From positions 1 through 32,170 of the forward strand of contig JAQUJY010000028.1 of assembly GCA_028680705.1 (NCBI GenBank): a stretch of DNA of 32,170 nt, read 5' to 3'. Positions 1 through 9,151 of this stretch are shown piece after piece. How positions within the stretch are numbered: position 1 is the stretch's first letter; each line of letters opens with the position of its first letter. The translations under genes were made by a program, and so were the position numbers. A model generated the notes under the pieces. The model did no database searches and had not been told where the DNA came from. It saw nothing but the letters and a program-made list of their open reading frames with translations. This stretch comes from Bacteroidales bacterium (lineage in GTDB: Bacteria; Bacteroidota; Bacteroidia; Bacteroidales; Tenuifilaceae).

Positions 1-677
1 TGATACTGCTCTTTCTTCATTTTTACAGTACCCGAAGAAAGGTTTAGGTTATTGCTGCTTACGGCGGCTCCAACAGCCTCAAGAGGTAGGTTGTAGGCAT
101 CGAGTTTTTCCTGATTCAAATCAATATAAACAAAACGCTCAGGTGCGCCAGAAGTAGATATATTACCAATTCCATCAACCATGTTAAGTCGAGGAATAAC
201 GCTCTCTTCCAGTATTTTATCAAGTCCAGCATAGCTCTCCTTTGCCGTTACGGCAAACTGAATAATTGGCATTGAGCTGAAGTTGAACTTAAAGATGAAG
301 GGACTAGATGACCCTTTGGGTAGCTGTTCCCTAATCATATCCAGGTTTGAGCGCACATCGTTCATTACCTCATCAAGGTTTGTTCCCCAATTTAACTCAA
401 GGAAAACCATGGACATATTGTCCTTTGATGACGAGCTTATTTCTTTTAGCCCCTCAACAGCGTTTAGTCTGTTTTCGAGTAGGCGGGTTATGTTTGTCTC
501 TATCTCGTTGGCACTTGCCCCAGGATAGGCGGTCATAACGGATATGAATGGAATTTCTAGTTCGGGGAATAGGTCAATAGGTAGTTTTAAAAATGAAAAC
601 ACACCTATTATTACTACACCCACAAAAATTAATAGGGTAGTAACGGGTTTCGCTATCGCTGTTTTGTAAATACTCAT
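1..677 (-). CDS. RND efflux permease, N-terminal part (cut by window edge)
   Basis: This is the inner-membrane pump subunit of a tripartite RND exporter, driven by the proton gradient. About 225 residues are visible; the rest lies beyond the left edge. It begins MSIYKTAIAKPV, runs into a first membrane helix (about residues 11-30), then the family-typical segment PIDLFPELEIPFISV and a periplasmic porter region with YPGAS, ENRLNAVEGL and the DVRSNLD stretch seen in HAE1-type pumps. The start is the ATG complement at 675-677, 70 bp after the adaptor stop, so it is the last gene visible in the TetR-TolC-adaptor-permease operon. The substrate cannot be deduced. It is a different lineage from the permease at 9152-12217: only the general RND pattern is shared. 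Confidence 0.93.
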   Translation of the reverse strand, partial: MSIYKTAIAKPVTTLLIFVGVVIIGVFSFLKLPIDLFPELEIPFISVMTAYPGASANEIETNITRLLENRLNAVEGLKEISSSSKDNMSMVFLELNWGTNLDEVMNDVRSNLDMIREQLPKGSSSPFIFKFNFSSMPIIQFAVTAKESYAGLDKILEESVIPRLNMVDGIGNISTSGAPERFVYIDLNQEKLDAYNLPLEAVGAAVSSNNLNLSSGTVKMKKEQY

Positions 678-747
678 TTTCTGATATTTAAACTATTTCT
701 TATCATAACATAATTGGAAATACTAAAGATTTTCATTGCAGTTCTGT

Positions 748-1761
748 TTATTTAACGATATCGAGTTTGACACCATTAACCAGTTTTGCTTGTCCAACAG
801 TTACAATCTCATCTCCTTCTTTTATGCCGTTGGCCTTTATCTCAATCAAATCGTCGAAACGTTGGCCCATAGTTACCTCAACACGTTTGGCTACGCCATT
901 GTCATTTAAAAATACGTATCGGTTGTTTGCACCTATCAGTTTTAGTACTGCTTGGTATGGGGCAATAAACGCCTCAAACTCACCTAATTCAAGGGTTGTG
1001 CGCATAAACATGCCTGGCCTGAGTAAGTTTTTAGAATTTGGAATTTTCAGTTTTGCCTGAAAAGAATGCGTAGAAGCATCAATGGTTGGATAAATAGTTT
1101 CAATTGTGGCTTCAAATGCTTGGTTTGGGTAGATGTCGGAGTATAATTTTAAATTCATACCTTTTTTAACCAATGGGAAGTACGATTCTGGAATGTTTAC
1201 AAGCGCTTTAAGTAAATGAATTTGGGTAAGAACAAGAATAGGGGCTCCGGCATATAACTCCCCATCTTCATAGTTTTTTGCGGCAATAACGCCGGGTATG
1301 CGAGCCTTAACAAAGGTGTTCTCAGTCAGAAAATCTAAATTCTCTTTGGTTTGCTCGTAACCCAACTTAGTTTGGTCGTAAGTTTGCTTAGGTATGCTTC
1401 CCGACTCGTAAAGTGACTTTACGCGCTCAAACTCAACCTCTAGGTTGGCGAAAGTAAGTTTTGTAGTGTTTAGTTGGGTTTGGTCCATACGTACCAGCAT
1501 ATCGCCTGCTTTTACTTGCGACCCTACATCGTGGTAAATTCGCTCAATTCGGCCAGTTACTGCAGGGGCAATATTCATGGTTTCGTAGCCTTGCAATGTG
1601 GTTGATATCTCAATGTGACGGGCAATTGTTGTTTTGTTAAGTGTGGTAACTTTAACCTTTTCAACTTTTTCAACCTCAGCCTGCTGTTCGGACTTTTTAC
1701 CGCAGCTTATAACGGCAAGAGCCATGCTGCCAACAATAAATGCTCTAAATAATTTGTTCAT
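748..1761 (-). CDS. RND efflux periplasmic adaptor (membrane fusion protein), lipoprotein
   Basis: This 337-residue adaptor bridges the RND permease and a TolC-like outer-membrane channel. The N-terminus has a lipoprotein signal with lipobox AVISC (Cys20), so it is probably anchored to the inner membrane facing the periplasm. A lipoyl/barrel-sandwich half motif (residues about 60-95, PAVTGRIERIYHDVGSQVKAGD) is followed by a short alpha-hairpin (about 95-140), the second lipoyl half around GVIAAKNYEDGELY, then beta-barrel and membrane-proximal domains ending VGQAKLVNGVKLDIVK. It lies 24 bp after the TolC-like gene and 70 bp before the permease gene, in the same direction, so the three are very likely co-transcribed. 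Family assignment is secure; substrate unknown. Confidence 0.93.
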   Translation of the reverse strand: MNKLFRAFIVGSMALAVISCGKKSEQQAEVEKVEKVKVTTLNKTTIARHIEISTTLQGYETMNIAPAVTGRIERIYHDVGSQVKAGDMLVRMDQTQLNTTKLTFANLEVEFERVKSLYESGSIPKQTYDQTKLGYEQTKENLDFLTENTFVKARIPGVIAAKNYEDGELYAGAPILVLTQIHLLKALVNIPESYFPLVKKGMNLKLYSDIYPNQAFEATIETIYPTIDASTHSFQAKLKIPNSKNLLRPGMFMRTTLELGEFEAFIAPYQAVLKLIGANNRYVFLNDNGVAKRVEVTMGQRFDDLIEIKANGIKEGDEIVTVGQAKLVNGVKLDIVK

Positions 1762-1785
1762 CTTTTTGCTGTATTAACTAATATA

Positions 1786-3078
1786 TTATTGGTTATCTGT
1801 ATTAAGTAGTTTCTCTAATGCAATTTGGGCGGTAACAACCTCCATTAGTGCCTGAACGTAGCTGTTTTGAGCAGTAATAAGGTTTGTGCCTGTTGTGGTA
1901 ACCTCAAGGCTTGATGCCATACCTTGCTCATACTTCTTCGAAATGTTTTCGAGTATACGCTGGTTTACCTCTATGTTTTTCTTTTGAGTATCATAACTCT
2001 CAAACGCCGATTTTAGGTTGTAGCACAGCTGGCTATGCTGAATTGTTAGCGCTTCTTTTGTATCGGCTAGTGTGTTTAGCTGTACTTCGTGTGCAAGTTT
2101 TGCTTCGCGTACCTTAGTATACCTAGTTCCACTTGAAAAAATTGGAATTGCGATAGCTGCGCCAACTAGGTTAGGAGGGGTCATATTAAAACCTTCGTCC
2201 TTACCAAAATATGTTTTTTTAGTGTATTGGTAAAATGCGCTAACGGTAGGACCGTAACTCCAGGAATTTAGAGCGATTTGTTTTTTAGATAAATCGGCCG
2301 ATTGCTTTACCAGTTGGAAGTTAAAGTTGTTGTCGAGAATAAAATCAGCCTTTAGAAGCTGCAACGCACCCTCAATATTAAGTAGGTCTTCAATGGTTTG
2401 TGTGAGTGTAATTTCTACACTTGCCTCAGCTCCCATTTGAAGTCGAAGCGAGTTGTAAAGCATTTCGAGCGAGCGTTTGGTTGAGTTAATTGTTGTTTCC
2501 ATGGTGGCTATTTGCACCAGTAGCTGATCGGCATCAGTTTGGTCGGCAACTCCCACTTTAACAGAGTTTTCTGTAAACTCATGTAGCTTCCTAATATTAC
2601 CAAGACTTTTATCTAGTAGGGTAACCGTTTGGTCCATAATAAGAATAGAGTAGTACAGCGATTTAACCTGATTTACAATATCCTGCTCTGTTTTTTGCAG
2701 ATTAATTTCGGCCATTTTTGTAGCAATAGCGCCTAGTTGTGTTCCAATGAGCTGTGCTCCGCTAAGCCCAATCCCTACCTGTGCCGTTAAATTTCCCGAT
2801 GGATTCATAGGGATTGGCATGCCACCAAAGTTTATTTCGTACCCCATGAAGTTTGAATAATCGAGGTTCACATTGGCCTGCGGAAGCATGGTGGCAAGTG
2901 TTTGCCAGCGAACCGCTTCAGCCTTTTGAATTTCAAGCGAGGCGTTTTTTAGCGTTCTGTTATGCTCTAAAGCCTGATCTTGTGCATCTTTAAGAGTAAG
3001 ATTGAAACTTTGTGGCTGAGCAAAAGTTTGTCCAACTGCAAAGAATACTAAAGAGAAGATTAAAATTTTGCGCTTCAT
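1786..3078 (-). CDS. TolC family outer-membrane efflux protein
   Basis: This is the outer-membrane channel of the left RND system, 430 residues, a normal length for Bacteroidota TolC-like proteins. A cleavable signal peptide ends near residue 20 (VGQTFAQ). The mature part begins with the usual LTLKDAQDQALEHNRTLKNA helix, and the two long, gap-free helical repeats that form the periplasmic tunnel are evident, for example KYEQGMASSLEVTTTGTNLITAQNSY near the C-terminus, a typical TolC segment. It follows the TetR gene by 98 bp and precedes the adaptor by 24 bp. The TolC-first gene order differs from the second RND operon in this window, where TolC is last. Confidence 0.93.
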   Translation of the reverse strand: MKRKILIFSLVFFAVGQTFAQPQSFNLTLKDAQDQALEHNRTLKNASLEIQKAEAVRWQTLATMLPQANVNLDYSNFMGYEINFGGMPIPMNPSGNLTAQVGIGLSGAQLIGTQLGAIATKMAEINLQKTEQDIVNQVKSLYYSILIMDQTVTLLDKSLGNIRKLHEFTENSVKVGVADQTDADQLLVQIATMETTINSTKRSLEMLYNSLRLQMGAEASVEITLTQTIEDLLNIEGALQLLKADFILDNNFNFQLVKQSADLSKKQIALNSWSYGPTVSAFYQYTKKTYFGKDEGFNMTPPNLVGAAIAIPIFSSGTRYTKVREAKLAHEVQLNTLADTKEALTIQHSQLCYNLKSAFESYDTQKKNIEVNQRILENISKKYEQGMASSLEVTTTGTNLITAQNSYVQALMEVVTAQIALEKLLNTDNQ

Positions 3079-3176
3079 GTGTCGTAAGTTATTTTTATTT
3101 TCTTCTAAAATTTTTGTTTTGTAACTGTAACTAAAACCTTTGTTTGCAATTAAGGTTCATCTTTCCTGTAAAAACT

Positions 3177-3794
3177 TTATTGGTTGTTAGAGTTTTTGTT
3201 TTTGTCTAAGAAACTATTTAAATGTTCAAGACCTTTTTCAGTGCAAATACCCCTTATGTAAGGGAGGAAAACTGAAGACCATACTTTTGAGTGTGGGATA
3301 GAATCCTGTTCATCTTTTTTGAAAAAATGGCTCATGGTAGTATGTATAAAAGTATTCACTATGTCAATGTCAATAGTCTTCACAAAGGTACCCTCATTAA
3401 CCCCTCGCTTTAGTATTAAGTATGATATTTCCCCGTTACCAATTATCTCTCTTTTCTTTATTGACTCGAACATCTCCGAGTAGTATTTTTTTAAATCGTC
3501 GAAAAAAATTGGATTAATCTTTGCAAAAGCATCACTATTGTATTTCCCAAATTCAAATAGAGATTCAATCACATTAGTAGAATTTTGTCCAATTTTAATA
3601 AGGACATTCTTATGTGTGTTAACGACTCTGGTTAAAAAGTTGTGTATTAAATCCTCTTTATCCTTAAAGTTTTCGTAAATTGTTCTCTTCGAAATACCCA
3701 GAGATTGTGCAATAGAGTCCATGGTTACTAACCTAATTCCCTCTTTAATAAAGAGACTCCCAGCGCCATCAAGTATTTTTTCTCGTATGTCCAT
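3177..3794 (-). CDS. TetR/AcrR family transcriptional regulator
   Basis: This 205-residue protein has an N-terminal helix-turn-helix (about residues 24-46, with TMDSIAQSLGISKRTIYENF), the classical TetR DNA-binding signature, followed by an all-helical ligand-binding region without recognisable specificity. It is the first gene before the TolC-adaptor-permease genes on the same strand, so the likely role is local, ligand-relieved repression of this efflux operon and of itself. That is an inference from position; no operator palindrome was identified with confidence. A TACCTTTG box lies about 30 bp upstream of the start. The short, lysine/asparagine-rich C-terminus (FLDKNKNSNNQ) is unremarkable. 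Confidence 0.92.
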   Translation of the reverse strand: MDIREKILDGAGSLFIKEGIRLVTMDSIAQSLGISKRTIYENFKDKEDLIHNFLTRVVNTHKNVLIKIGQNSTNVIESLFEFGKYNSDAFAKINPIFFDDLKKYYSEMFESIKKREIIGNGEISYLILKRGVNEGTFVKTIDIDIVNTFIHTTMSHFFKKDEQDSIPHSKVWSSVFLPYIRGICTEKGLEHLNSFLDKNKNSNNQ

Positions 3795-3823
3795 TTCTTA
3801 TTTTAGCCTGAATAACTAGCCGA

Positions 3824-3831
3824 CAAAGGTA
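3824..3831 (-). promoter_or_regulatory. Candidate -7 box of the TetR gene
   Basis: On the minus strand the sequence reads TACCTTTG, a full match to the Bacteroidota -7 consensus TAnnTTTG, about 30 bp upstream of the TetR start. No clear TTG -33 element is present at 17-23 bp spacing, so the call rests on the box and its position. Confidence 0.4.
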
Positions 3832-4003
3832 GAAAACTTTAAGCCTTAAAATAGTTTTCAGTGTTAAAGAGTTGTAATTTTTGTTTGTAAACTATGATTT
3901 AACAAGAATTGGGAAGTAAATCAACCTGCTTAAAACGGAGTTAAACCAATTTCCTCTGTAGCATATATTCTAGTTATTGGTAGAGTTGGCATGCAATATT
4001 ATT

Positions 4004-4011
4004 TATCTTTG
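4004..4011 (+). promoter_or_regulatory. Candidate -7 box of the lipoprotein-nuclease-antiporter operon
   Basis: TATCTTTG matches TAnnTTTG and sits 55 bp before the start at 4067. The nearest TTG (3977-3979) leaves a 24-bp spacer, slightly longer than usual. The rest of the divergent gap 3795-4066 shows no other recognisable feature. Confidence 0.35.
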
Positions 4012-4066
4012 TTGGTTATTATCTTAGGCTATTAACATCGTATTATTTGGTAACAATAAAGTCTTA

Positions 4067-5506
4067 ATGAAAAAAGCATTAATCCCCATTCTATTATTGG
4101 TTATTGGTATTTGGCTTGCATCGTGCCAAAAGGATCCAATCTCATCTAATCCCTCCTTTAAGTTAGATTTTAGTATTGATACTGTAGTTTTTGATACAGT
4201 ATTCACAACAATAGGCTCTGCCACAAGGAGTTTAAAGGTTTATAATCGTAATCGTAGCGATATCAATATTTCATCGGTAAGGCTTATGGGAGGAAACTCC
4301 TCGGCTTATCGCATAAATGTTGATGGTCAGCCTACAGATTATGCTCGCGATATCCTACTTAGGGGCAAGGATAGCCTGTTTGTGTTTGTTGAGGTTACTG
4401 TTGATCCAACAAATGAGGATGCTCCAATGCTAGTATCAGACTCCATAGTATTTGAGACCAATGGCAATATTCAGGATGTGAAACTTATTAGCTGGGGGCA
4501 GGATATGCACCTTTATAAAGCCGACACACTATTCGAGTCAACTACTTTTACTGCTGATAAGCCATACTTAATATACGACTATTTATGGGTGAAACCTGAT
4601 GTTGAGTTGACCATTGAGCCAGGTGCCCGAATACACTCTCATAATGGCGCTTGGATACTAGTTGAGGGTAAATTAGTAGTAAATGGAGAACCTGAAAATC
4701 CAGTTATTTTTGAAGGCGATAGATTGGAACTTTTTTACAGAGACAAACCTGGGCAATGGGGTGGGATTTGGCTTACACCATCTAGCCATAGCAACATAAT
4801 TAATTGGGCAATTATTTCCAATGCTATTACGGGTATCAATATACTTCCTTTTGCAAATCCAGATTTTAAGACTTTAACAATAACCAATTCAATAGTTAAG
4901 AATATGAGCTATATGGCAATTGATGCCAGGGGAGCGAGCATTGAATCGGGTAATTGCCTTTTTGCTAATGCTAAGGAAATGTGTTTATCATTGGCAGCGG
5001 GGACCTACAATTTTTCTCATTGTACTATTGCAAACTATTGGGGACAATATGTTACTAGAACAGGTCCCGCACTTTTGCTTGCAAATTATTATTTGTACCA
5101 AGCCGCTTCAGGTGATGTTGAAATAGCCGAATACGGATTGGAGGCTTCATTTACTAATTCTATTATTTACGGTTCTAGATCTAATGAGGTTGAACTAGTC
5201 AATTCATACTATGGCCAGCCAATAAACTCCCCGTTTATTTACCATTTCGAAAACTCTTTGATCCGTTTTGATAATCTTTCTGATTCCTCAAATTTTATTA
5301 ATGTGATCTTCGACAAACCTTTATTTATCGATCCTTATGGGCAAGACTTCCAACTCGAATCGGAGAGCCCTGCCATTAATGCTGGGCTAATGGAGTTTGC
5401 TCTGAAATATCCCTTTGATCTGAATAATGTTAGTCGTATTTCCGATAACAATCCAGATATTGGTGCATACGAATGGGTGGAAGAGGAAGAAGAAGAGGAA
5501 AAGTAA
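4067..5506 (+). CDS. Lipoprotein with right-handed beta-helix fold
   Basis: This 479-residue protein has a lipoprotein signal with lipobox WLASC (Cys20), so it is probably exposed on an envelope membrane. Residues about 30-160 look like a beta-rich Ig-like domain. From about 165 onward the sequence has hallmarks of a parallel beta-helix: short turns with LTIEPGARI, PENPVIFEGD, then QWGGIWL near residue 229, and repeated N-I/T-S strands. It ends with the common C-terminal signature NPDIGAYEWV followed by seven Glu and a Lys encoded by a GAA/GAG run. The enzymatic or binding role is unknown; beta-helix proteins of this sort often bind or cut polysaccharides, but no catalytic set was seen. It is followed 88 bp later by a nuclease-fold gene in the same direction. 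Confidence 0.85.
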   Translation: MKKALIPILLLVIGIWLASCQKDPISSNPSFKLDFSIDTVVFDTVFTTIGSATRSLKVYNRNRSDINISSVRLMGGNSSAYRINVDGQPTDYARDILLRGKDSLFVFVEVTVDPTNEDAPMLVSDSIVFETNGNIQDVKLISWGQDMHLYKADTLFESTTFTADKPYLIYDYLWVKPDVELTIEPGARIHSHNGAWILVEGKLVVNGEPENPVIFEGDRLELFYRDKPGQWGGIWLTPSSHSNIINWAIISNAITGINILPFANPDFKTLTITNSIVKNMSYMAIDARGASIESGNCLFANAKEMCLSLAAGTYNFSHCTIANYWGQYVTRTGPALLLANYYLYQAASGDVEIAEYGLEASFTNSIIYGSRSNEVELVNSYYGQPINSPFIYHFENSLIRFDNLSDSSNFINVIFDKPLFIDPYGQDFQLESESPAINAGLMEFALKYPFDLNNVSRISDNNPDIGAYEWVEEEEEEEK

Positions 5507-5594
5507 AGTGGTCAATCACAAAATTCTTAATATATTTGAGCTGCGCATACAAGTTTTGTTTGCGTTTTAAATCACTCATTAATACTGTTTAGTA

Positions 5595-6647
5595 ATGTAT
5601 TTATTAAAAGATACTTATAGGTCAGTAATCCATTTAGTGATCCTTGTGGCGGTATTAACCCTACTCTCCAGCGGATTATTAGCGCAGGATAGGTATAGAT
5701 TAATGTTTTACAACGTAGAAAACTTGTTCGATCCCTTTAACGATAGTCTTACCAACGATGATGAGTTTACTCCTCAAGGCTCACGCTATTGGACATGGCG
5801 CAAGATGACCGATAAGGTTAACAATATATATAAGGTTATTACTGCTGTTGGCGAGTGGGAACCTCCCACAATGGTTGGTTTTTGTGAAATTGAGAATAGG
5901 TTTGTGATTGAGCGGATAACTAAGCATACACCTCTTTCCAAGTTTAACTACCAAATTGTGCATAAAGAATCTCCCGATTTCAGGGGCATAGATGTTGCAT
6001 TAATTTACCGACCCGATCAGTTTACCGTTGAGGAGGAGCGTTTTTTTAGGGTATCGTACCCCGATAATCCCGATCGCGCAACGCGCGATGTGCTCTATGC
6101 ACGTGGCATTATTGATGGGCTTGATACGCTACATGTTTTTGTTAACCACTGGCCATCCAAGTATGGCGGGGCGCTGGCTAGCGAACCAGGTCGAATAGCA
6201 GCCGGAAAACTGGTAAGACAAAAGGTTGATTCCATAAAAATATTTCATCCCGATGCCCGCATAATCGTTATGGGCGATTTTAACGATACCCCCGATAGCA
6301 GACCTCTGGTTGAAGGTTTGGTTGCATCCCTTCCAGAAAAGCCTTTTACCGCTGACGGATTATATAATTTGCACTATCCTTATGTGGCTAAAGGTGAGGG
6401 AACTCTTAAGTTTCAAGGTGCATGGGAGATTATTGATATGATGATTGTTTCAAAAGGGTTGCTCAATGCTAAGCATGGAGTTTATACTACTCCCGATGGG
6501 GGTAAGATATATGAGGCCGATTTTTTGCTTGAGAAAGACGAACGGTTTGTTGGAGTAGTTCCATTCAGAACTTATATAGGGTTTAAGTATCATGGAGGTT
6601 ATAGCGATCACCTGCCAATATATATGGATCTCTTGCCTAATCGATAG
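5595..6647 (+). CDS. Secreted endonuclease/exonuclease/phosphatase-fold protein
   Basis: This 350-residue protein belongs to the DNase I-like metal-dependent phosphoesterase superfamily. Residues 1-31 form an export signal ending LLSSGLLAQ. The family motifs appear in order: the metal/phosphate Asn in FYNVENLFD (N40), the metal-binding Glu in CEIENR (E98 or E100), NHWPSKYGG (N184, H185), GDFNDTPDSRP (D228, N230) and the C-terminal SDHLP (D338, H339). The complete set argues for an active hydrolase acting outside the cytoplasm, on nucleic acid or another phosphodiester; the substrate is not determinable here. The start is the ATG that gives a proper signal peptide. The antiporter gene starts 6 bp after its stop, so they are co-transcribed. 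Confidence 0.9.
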   Translation: MYLLKDTYRSVIHLVILVAVLTLLSSGLLAQDRYRLMFYNVENLFDPFNDSLTNDDEFTPQGSRYWTWRKMTDKVNNIYKVITAVGEWEPPTMVGFCEIENRFVIERITKHTPLSKFNYQIVHKESPDFRGIDVALIYRPDQFTVEEERFFRVSYPDNPDRATRDVLYARGIIDGLDTLHVFVNHWPSKYGGALASEPGRIAAGKLVRQKVDSIKIFHPDARIIVMGDFNDTPDSRPLVEGLVASLPEKPFTADGLYNLHYPYVAKGEGTLKFQGAWEIIDMMIVSKGLLNAKHGVYTTPDGGKIYEADFLLEKDERFVGVVPFRTYIGFKYHGGYSDHLPIYMDLLPNR

Positions 6648-6653
6648 CGGTAT

Positions 6654-7907
6654 ATGGAAAATGCAGGTGTAATAGTTTTTGTAGGTCTTATCGTATTTGT
6701 ATCGCATCTTTTTACAGGGATATTTGAGCGTAAGCGAATTCCCGATGTGTTGTTACTTATGCTTATTGGATTGCTTTTGGGTCCAATTTTTGGCATAATC
6801 ACGCCTGAGGACTTTGGTATTGCTGGTCCCATGTTTACCACCATTACGCTTGTAATTATTTTATTTGAGGGTGGATTGGCATTGCGTTTCGATATGCTGA
6901 AGAATGCAATTAAGGGGACTACAGCTCTTACGACAACCAACTTTTTTGTGACCACAATTATTGTTGGGCTAATCTCATGGCTTCTTTTCGGATTGCACCC
7001 TGTTGCTGGGTTTATGCTTGGAACCATACTTGGCGGGACTTCTTCGGCAGTGGTAATTCCCATGGTTCAACAGCTAAGGATGAACGAGGCCTCAAAAACC
7101 ATACTTGTTCTGGAATCGGCCATTAGCGACGTGCTTTGCATAGTTTTTGCGCTTGCTTTGCTAGAAACATTTCAGGTTGAAGAGGTCAAAATAGGGCTAA
7201 TTGTAGGCAAAATAATATCGTCGTTTATTCTTGCAGCGATAATGGGATGGCTGGGTGCTTTGGTTTGGTCAATCCTGTTAAACCGGGTAAGAACAATTCG
7301 GAACACCATTTTTACAACCCCAGCCTTTGTTTTCATCATTTTTGGAATTGCCGAGATGTTTGGCTTCAGTGGAGCAATTTCAGCCCTGGCCTTTGGGATA
7401 ACATTAGCCAATCTTGAGGTTTTCAATGTAAGCCTATTAAAAAGATACATTGCCTCTGAACCCATTAGCTTAAACGAAACCGAGAAGATATTTTTCTCCG
7501 AAATTGTTTTTCTGCTTAAAACCTTTTTTTTCATTTATATCGGCCTTTCAATTCAGCTGCAAAATCTGTGGGCATTAGTTTTAGGGCTTTTAATTGCAAT
7601 TATTATCTTCATTTCTAGGGTGCCAGTTGTAAAGTTCTCGGTACGTAAACCTTTTGCCACCTCCGATTTAACCATGATGAGCATAATGGTTCCAAAGGGA
7701 CTTGCTGCAGCGGTATTGGCATCGTTGCCATTACAGCAAGGTATTGAGGGAGGGGAGTTTATACGCGACATTACCTACGCCGTAATTCTAATCAGCATTG
7801 TTTTTACAAGTGTACTTATCCCTTTGGTTGAAAAATCATCAACAGTAAGAACGATTTATGGCCTTTTTCTTCGAAAGGGGTTCTTGTTCTGGAGACGTAA
7901 AAAGTAG
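6654..7907 (+). CDS. Cation/proton antiporter, CPA1 (NhaP-like) family
   Basis: This 417-residue integral membrane protein has about 12-13 hydrophobic segments. It exchanges Na+ or K+ for H+ across the inner membrane. Typical family blocks are GLLLGP near residue 40, ILFEGGLALR near 69-78, GGTSSAVVIPM near 127-137, LVLESAISDVLCI (E154, S158, D159) corresponding to the conserved ion-binding helix, and PKGLAAAVLA in a late helix. The canonical CPA1 Asn-Asp pair appears here as Ser158-Asp159. There is no long cytoplasmic C-terminal domain such as TrkA-C: the protein ends at a basic tail (FWRRKK). It is translationally close (6 bp) to the preceding nuclease gene, a pairing with no obvious functional link. 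Confidence 0.9.
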   Translation: MENAGVIVFVGLIVFVSHLFTGIFERKRIPDVLLLMLIGLLLGPIFGIITPEDFGIAGPMFTTITLVIILFEGGLALRFDMLKNAIKGTTALTTTNFFVTTIIVGLISWLLFGLHPVAGFMLGTILGGTSSAVVIPMVQQLRMNEASKTILVLESAISDVLCIVFALALLETFQVEEVKIGLIVGKIISSFILAAIMGWLGALVWSILLNRVRTIRNTIFTTPAFVFIIFGIAEMFGFSGAISALAFGITLANLEVFNVSLLKRYIASEPISLNETEKIFFSEIVFLLKTFFFIYIGLSIQLQNLWALVLGLLIAIIIFISRVPVVKFSVRKPFATSDLTMMSIMVPKGLAAAVLASLPLQQGIEGGEFIRDITYAVILISIVFTSVLIPLVEKSSTVRTIYGLFLRKGFLFWRRKK

Positions 7908-8046
7908 ACCTTTGTCTGCTTCTTGTTTATGCAATTTAGTATACATTACTCCAATCATTCAAAAAGATTCGAAATCCATAAACCTTTTCAGTTTATTGTT
8001 GTCTTATGATTATCACAATAAAATATTCACATTATTAAATACTTAA

Positions 8047-9096
8047 ATGGCAAAGCAAAACTTTCTTTTTTTAACAATCTTGTTTGGACTGCTTTTATCT
8101 GCATGTGGCGATAAAGAGAAGAGTGGAACCGCAAATCAACAAGCACGTTCAGGTTTGTCGGTTGAAGCCTATGTAGTAACTCTGCAACCTTTAACACAGG
8201 GGCTTTCTTTGTCGGGCACTCTATTGCCTGGCGAAGAGGTTGAACTAAGGGCTGAAACAACAGGTAAACTAGTCGAATTTTACCTTATTGAAGGAAGTAC
8301 AGTTACTAAAGGACAATTACTTGCCCGTGTTAACGATAGTGAGATTAGGGCTAGACTTGAGAAATTAAAGTCGGATTTGAAACTAGTTGAGGACGACTTG
8401 CTGCGTAAGCAAAGGCTTAAGGAGATCAATGCCCTTAGCCAGCAAGATTTGGATGTTGCCCTAAATAAAGTTGATGGTATTAAGGCTGATATTAAGCTGT
8501 CTGAAGCGCAAATACAGAAAGCCGAAATCCGTGCTCCTTTCGATGGTCGAATAGGCCTGCGTCACGTAAGTCCAGGTAGTTTTATAGGTGCAAATACTAT
8601 TCTGGCAACACTTATACAGGTTAACCCATTAAGGCTTGAGTTTTCTGTGCCCGAGCGCTACGCCTATGGCGTAAAGGTAGGTAAAGAGGTTACCTTTACC
8701 TTGGGTAACTACCCAACAGAATACACCGCAAAGATATACGCAACCGAGTCGGTTATCGATTTGCAAACACGTGCACTTAAGGTTCGTGCATTGTGCTCAA
8801 ATTTAAAGGGCGACTTAATTCCGGGTTCATTCGCAAGGGTATCGTTTACCATTAATGGGAGTCCAAAAACTTTGCTGATTTCACCAAATGCGCTTGTACC
8901 AGTTTTAGGAGGGCAAAATGTTGTGCTTGCACGTAATGGCAAGGCTACCTTTGTACCGGTGGAAACCGGAGTACGTACTTCAACTGCGGTCGAAATCGTA
9001 TCGGGCATTAGCCCAGGCGATACGCTACTATTGTCGGGATTACTTCAGGTTAGGGAGGGAACGCCCGTTTCAGCTAGCATTGTTGAAAGTTGGTAG
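8047..9096 (+). CDS. RND efflux periplasmic adaptor (membrane fusion protein), lipoprotein
   Basis: First gene of the second RND operon, 349 residues. A lipoprotein signal ends LLLSAC (Cys20). The lipoyl motif lies about residues 60-95 (LRAETTGKLVEFYLIEGSTV), then a short helical hairpin with KLKSDLKLVEDDLLRKQRL, the second lipoyl half with AEIRAPFDGRIGLRHVSPGS (about 157-176), and barrel segments ending LQVREGTPVSASIVESW. It belongs to the MexA/AcrA-like adaptor group that pairs with HAE1 permeases, consistent with the permease gene 55 bp downstream. The 139 bp before it (7908-8046) show no convincing promoter box or terminator. Confidence 0.93.
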   Translation: MAKQNFLFLTILFGLLLSACGDKEKSGTANQQARSGLSVEAYVVTLQPLTQGLSLSGTLLPGEEVELRAETTGKLVEFYLIEGSTVTKGQLLARVNDSEIRARLEKLKSDLKLVEDDLLRKQRLKEINALSQQDLDVALNKVDGIKADIKLSEAQIQKAEIRAPFDGRIGLRHVSPGSFIGANTILATLIQVNPLRLEFSVPERYAYGVKVGKEVTFTLGNYPTEYTAKIYATESVIDLQTRALKVRALCSNLKGDLIPGSFARVSFTINGSPKTLLISPNALVPVLGGQNVVLARNGKATFVPVETGVRTSTAVEIVSGISPGDTLLLSGLLQVREGTPVSASIVESW

Positions 9097-9151
9097 GTAT
9101 ATTAGCGCATATTCATTGTCTTTTCATTTTTAATCATTCAACTTACAGTAG

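Noticed and set aside
6608-7063. Minus ORF of 151 codons over the antiporter start
   Set aside because: Shadow of the antiporter; Pro/Ile/Ser-rich composition typical of antisense translation of membrane protein codons.
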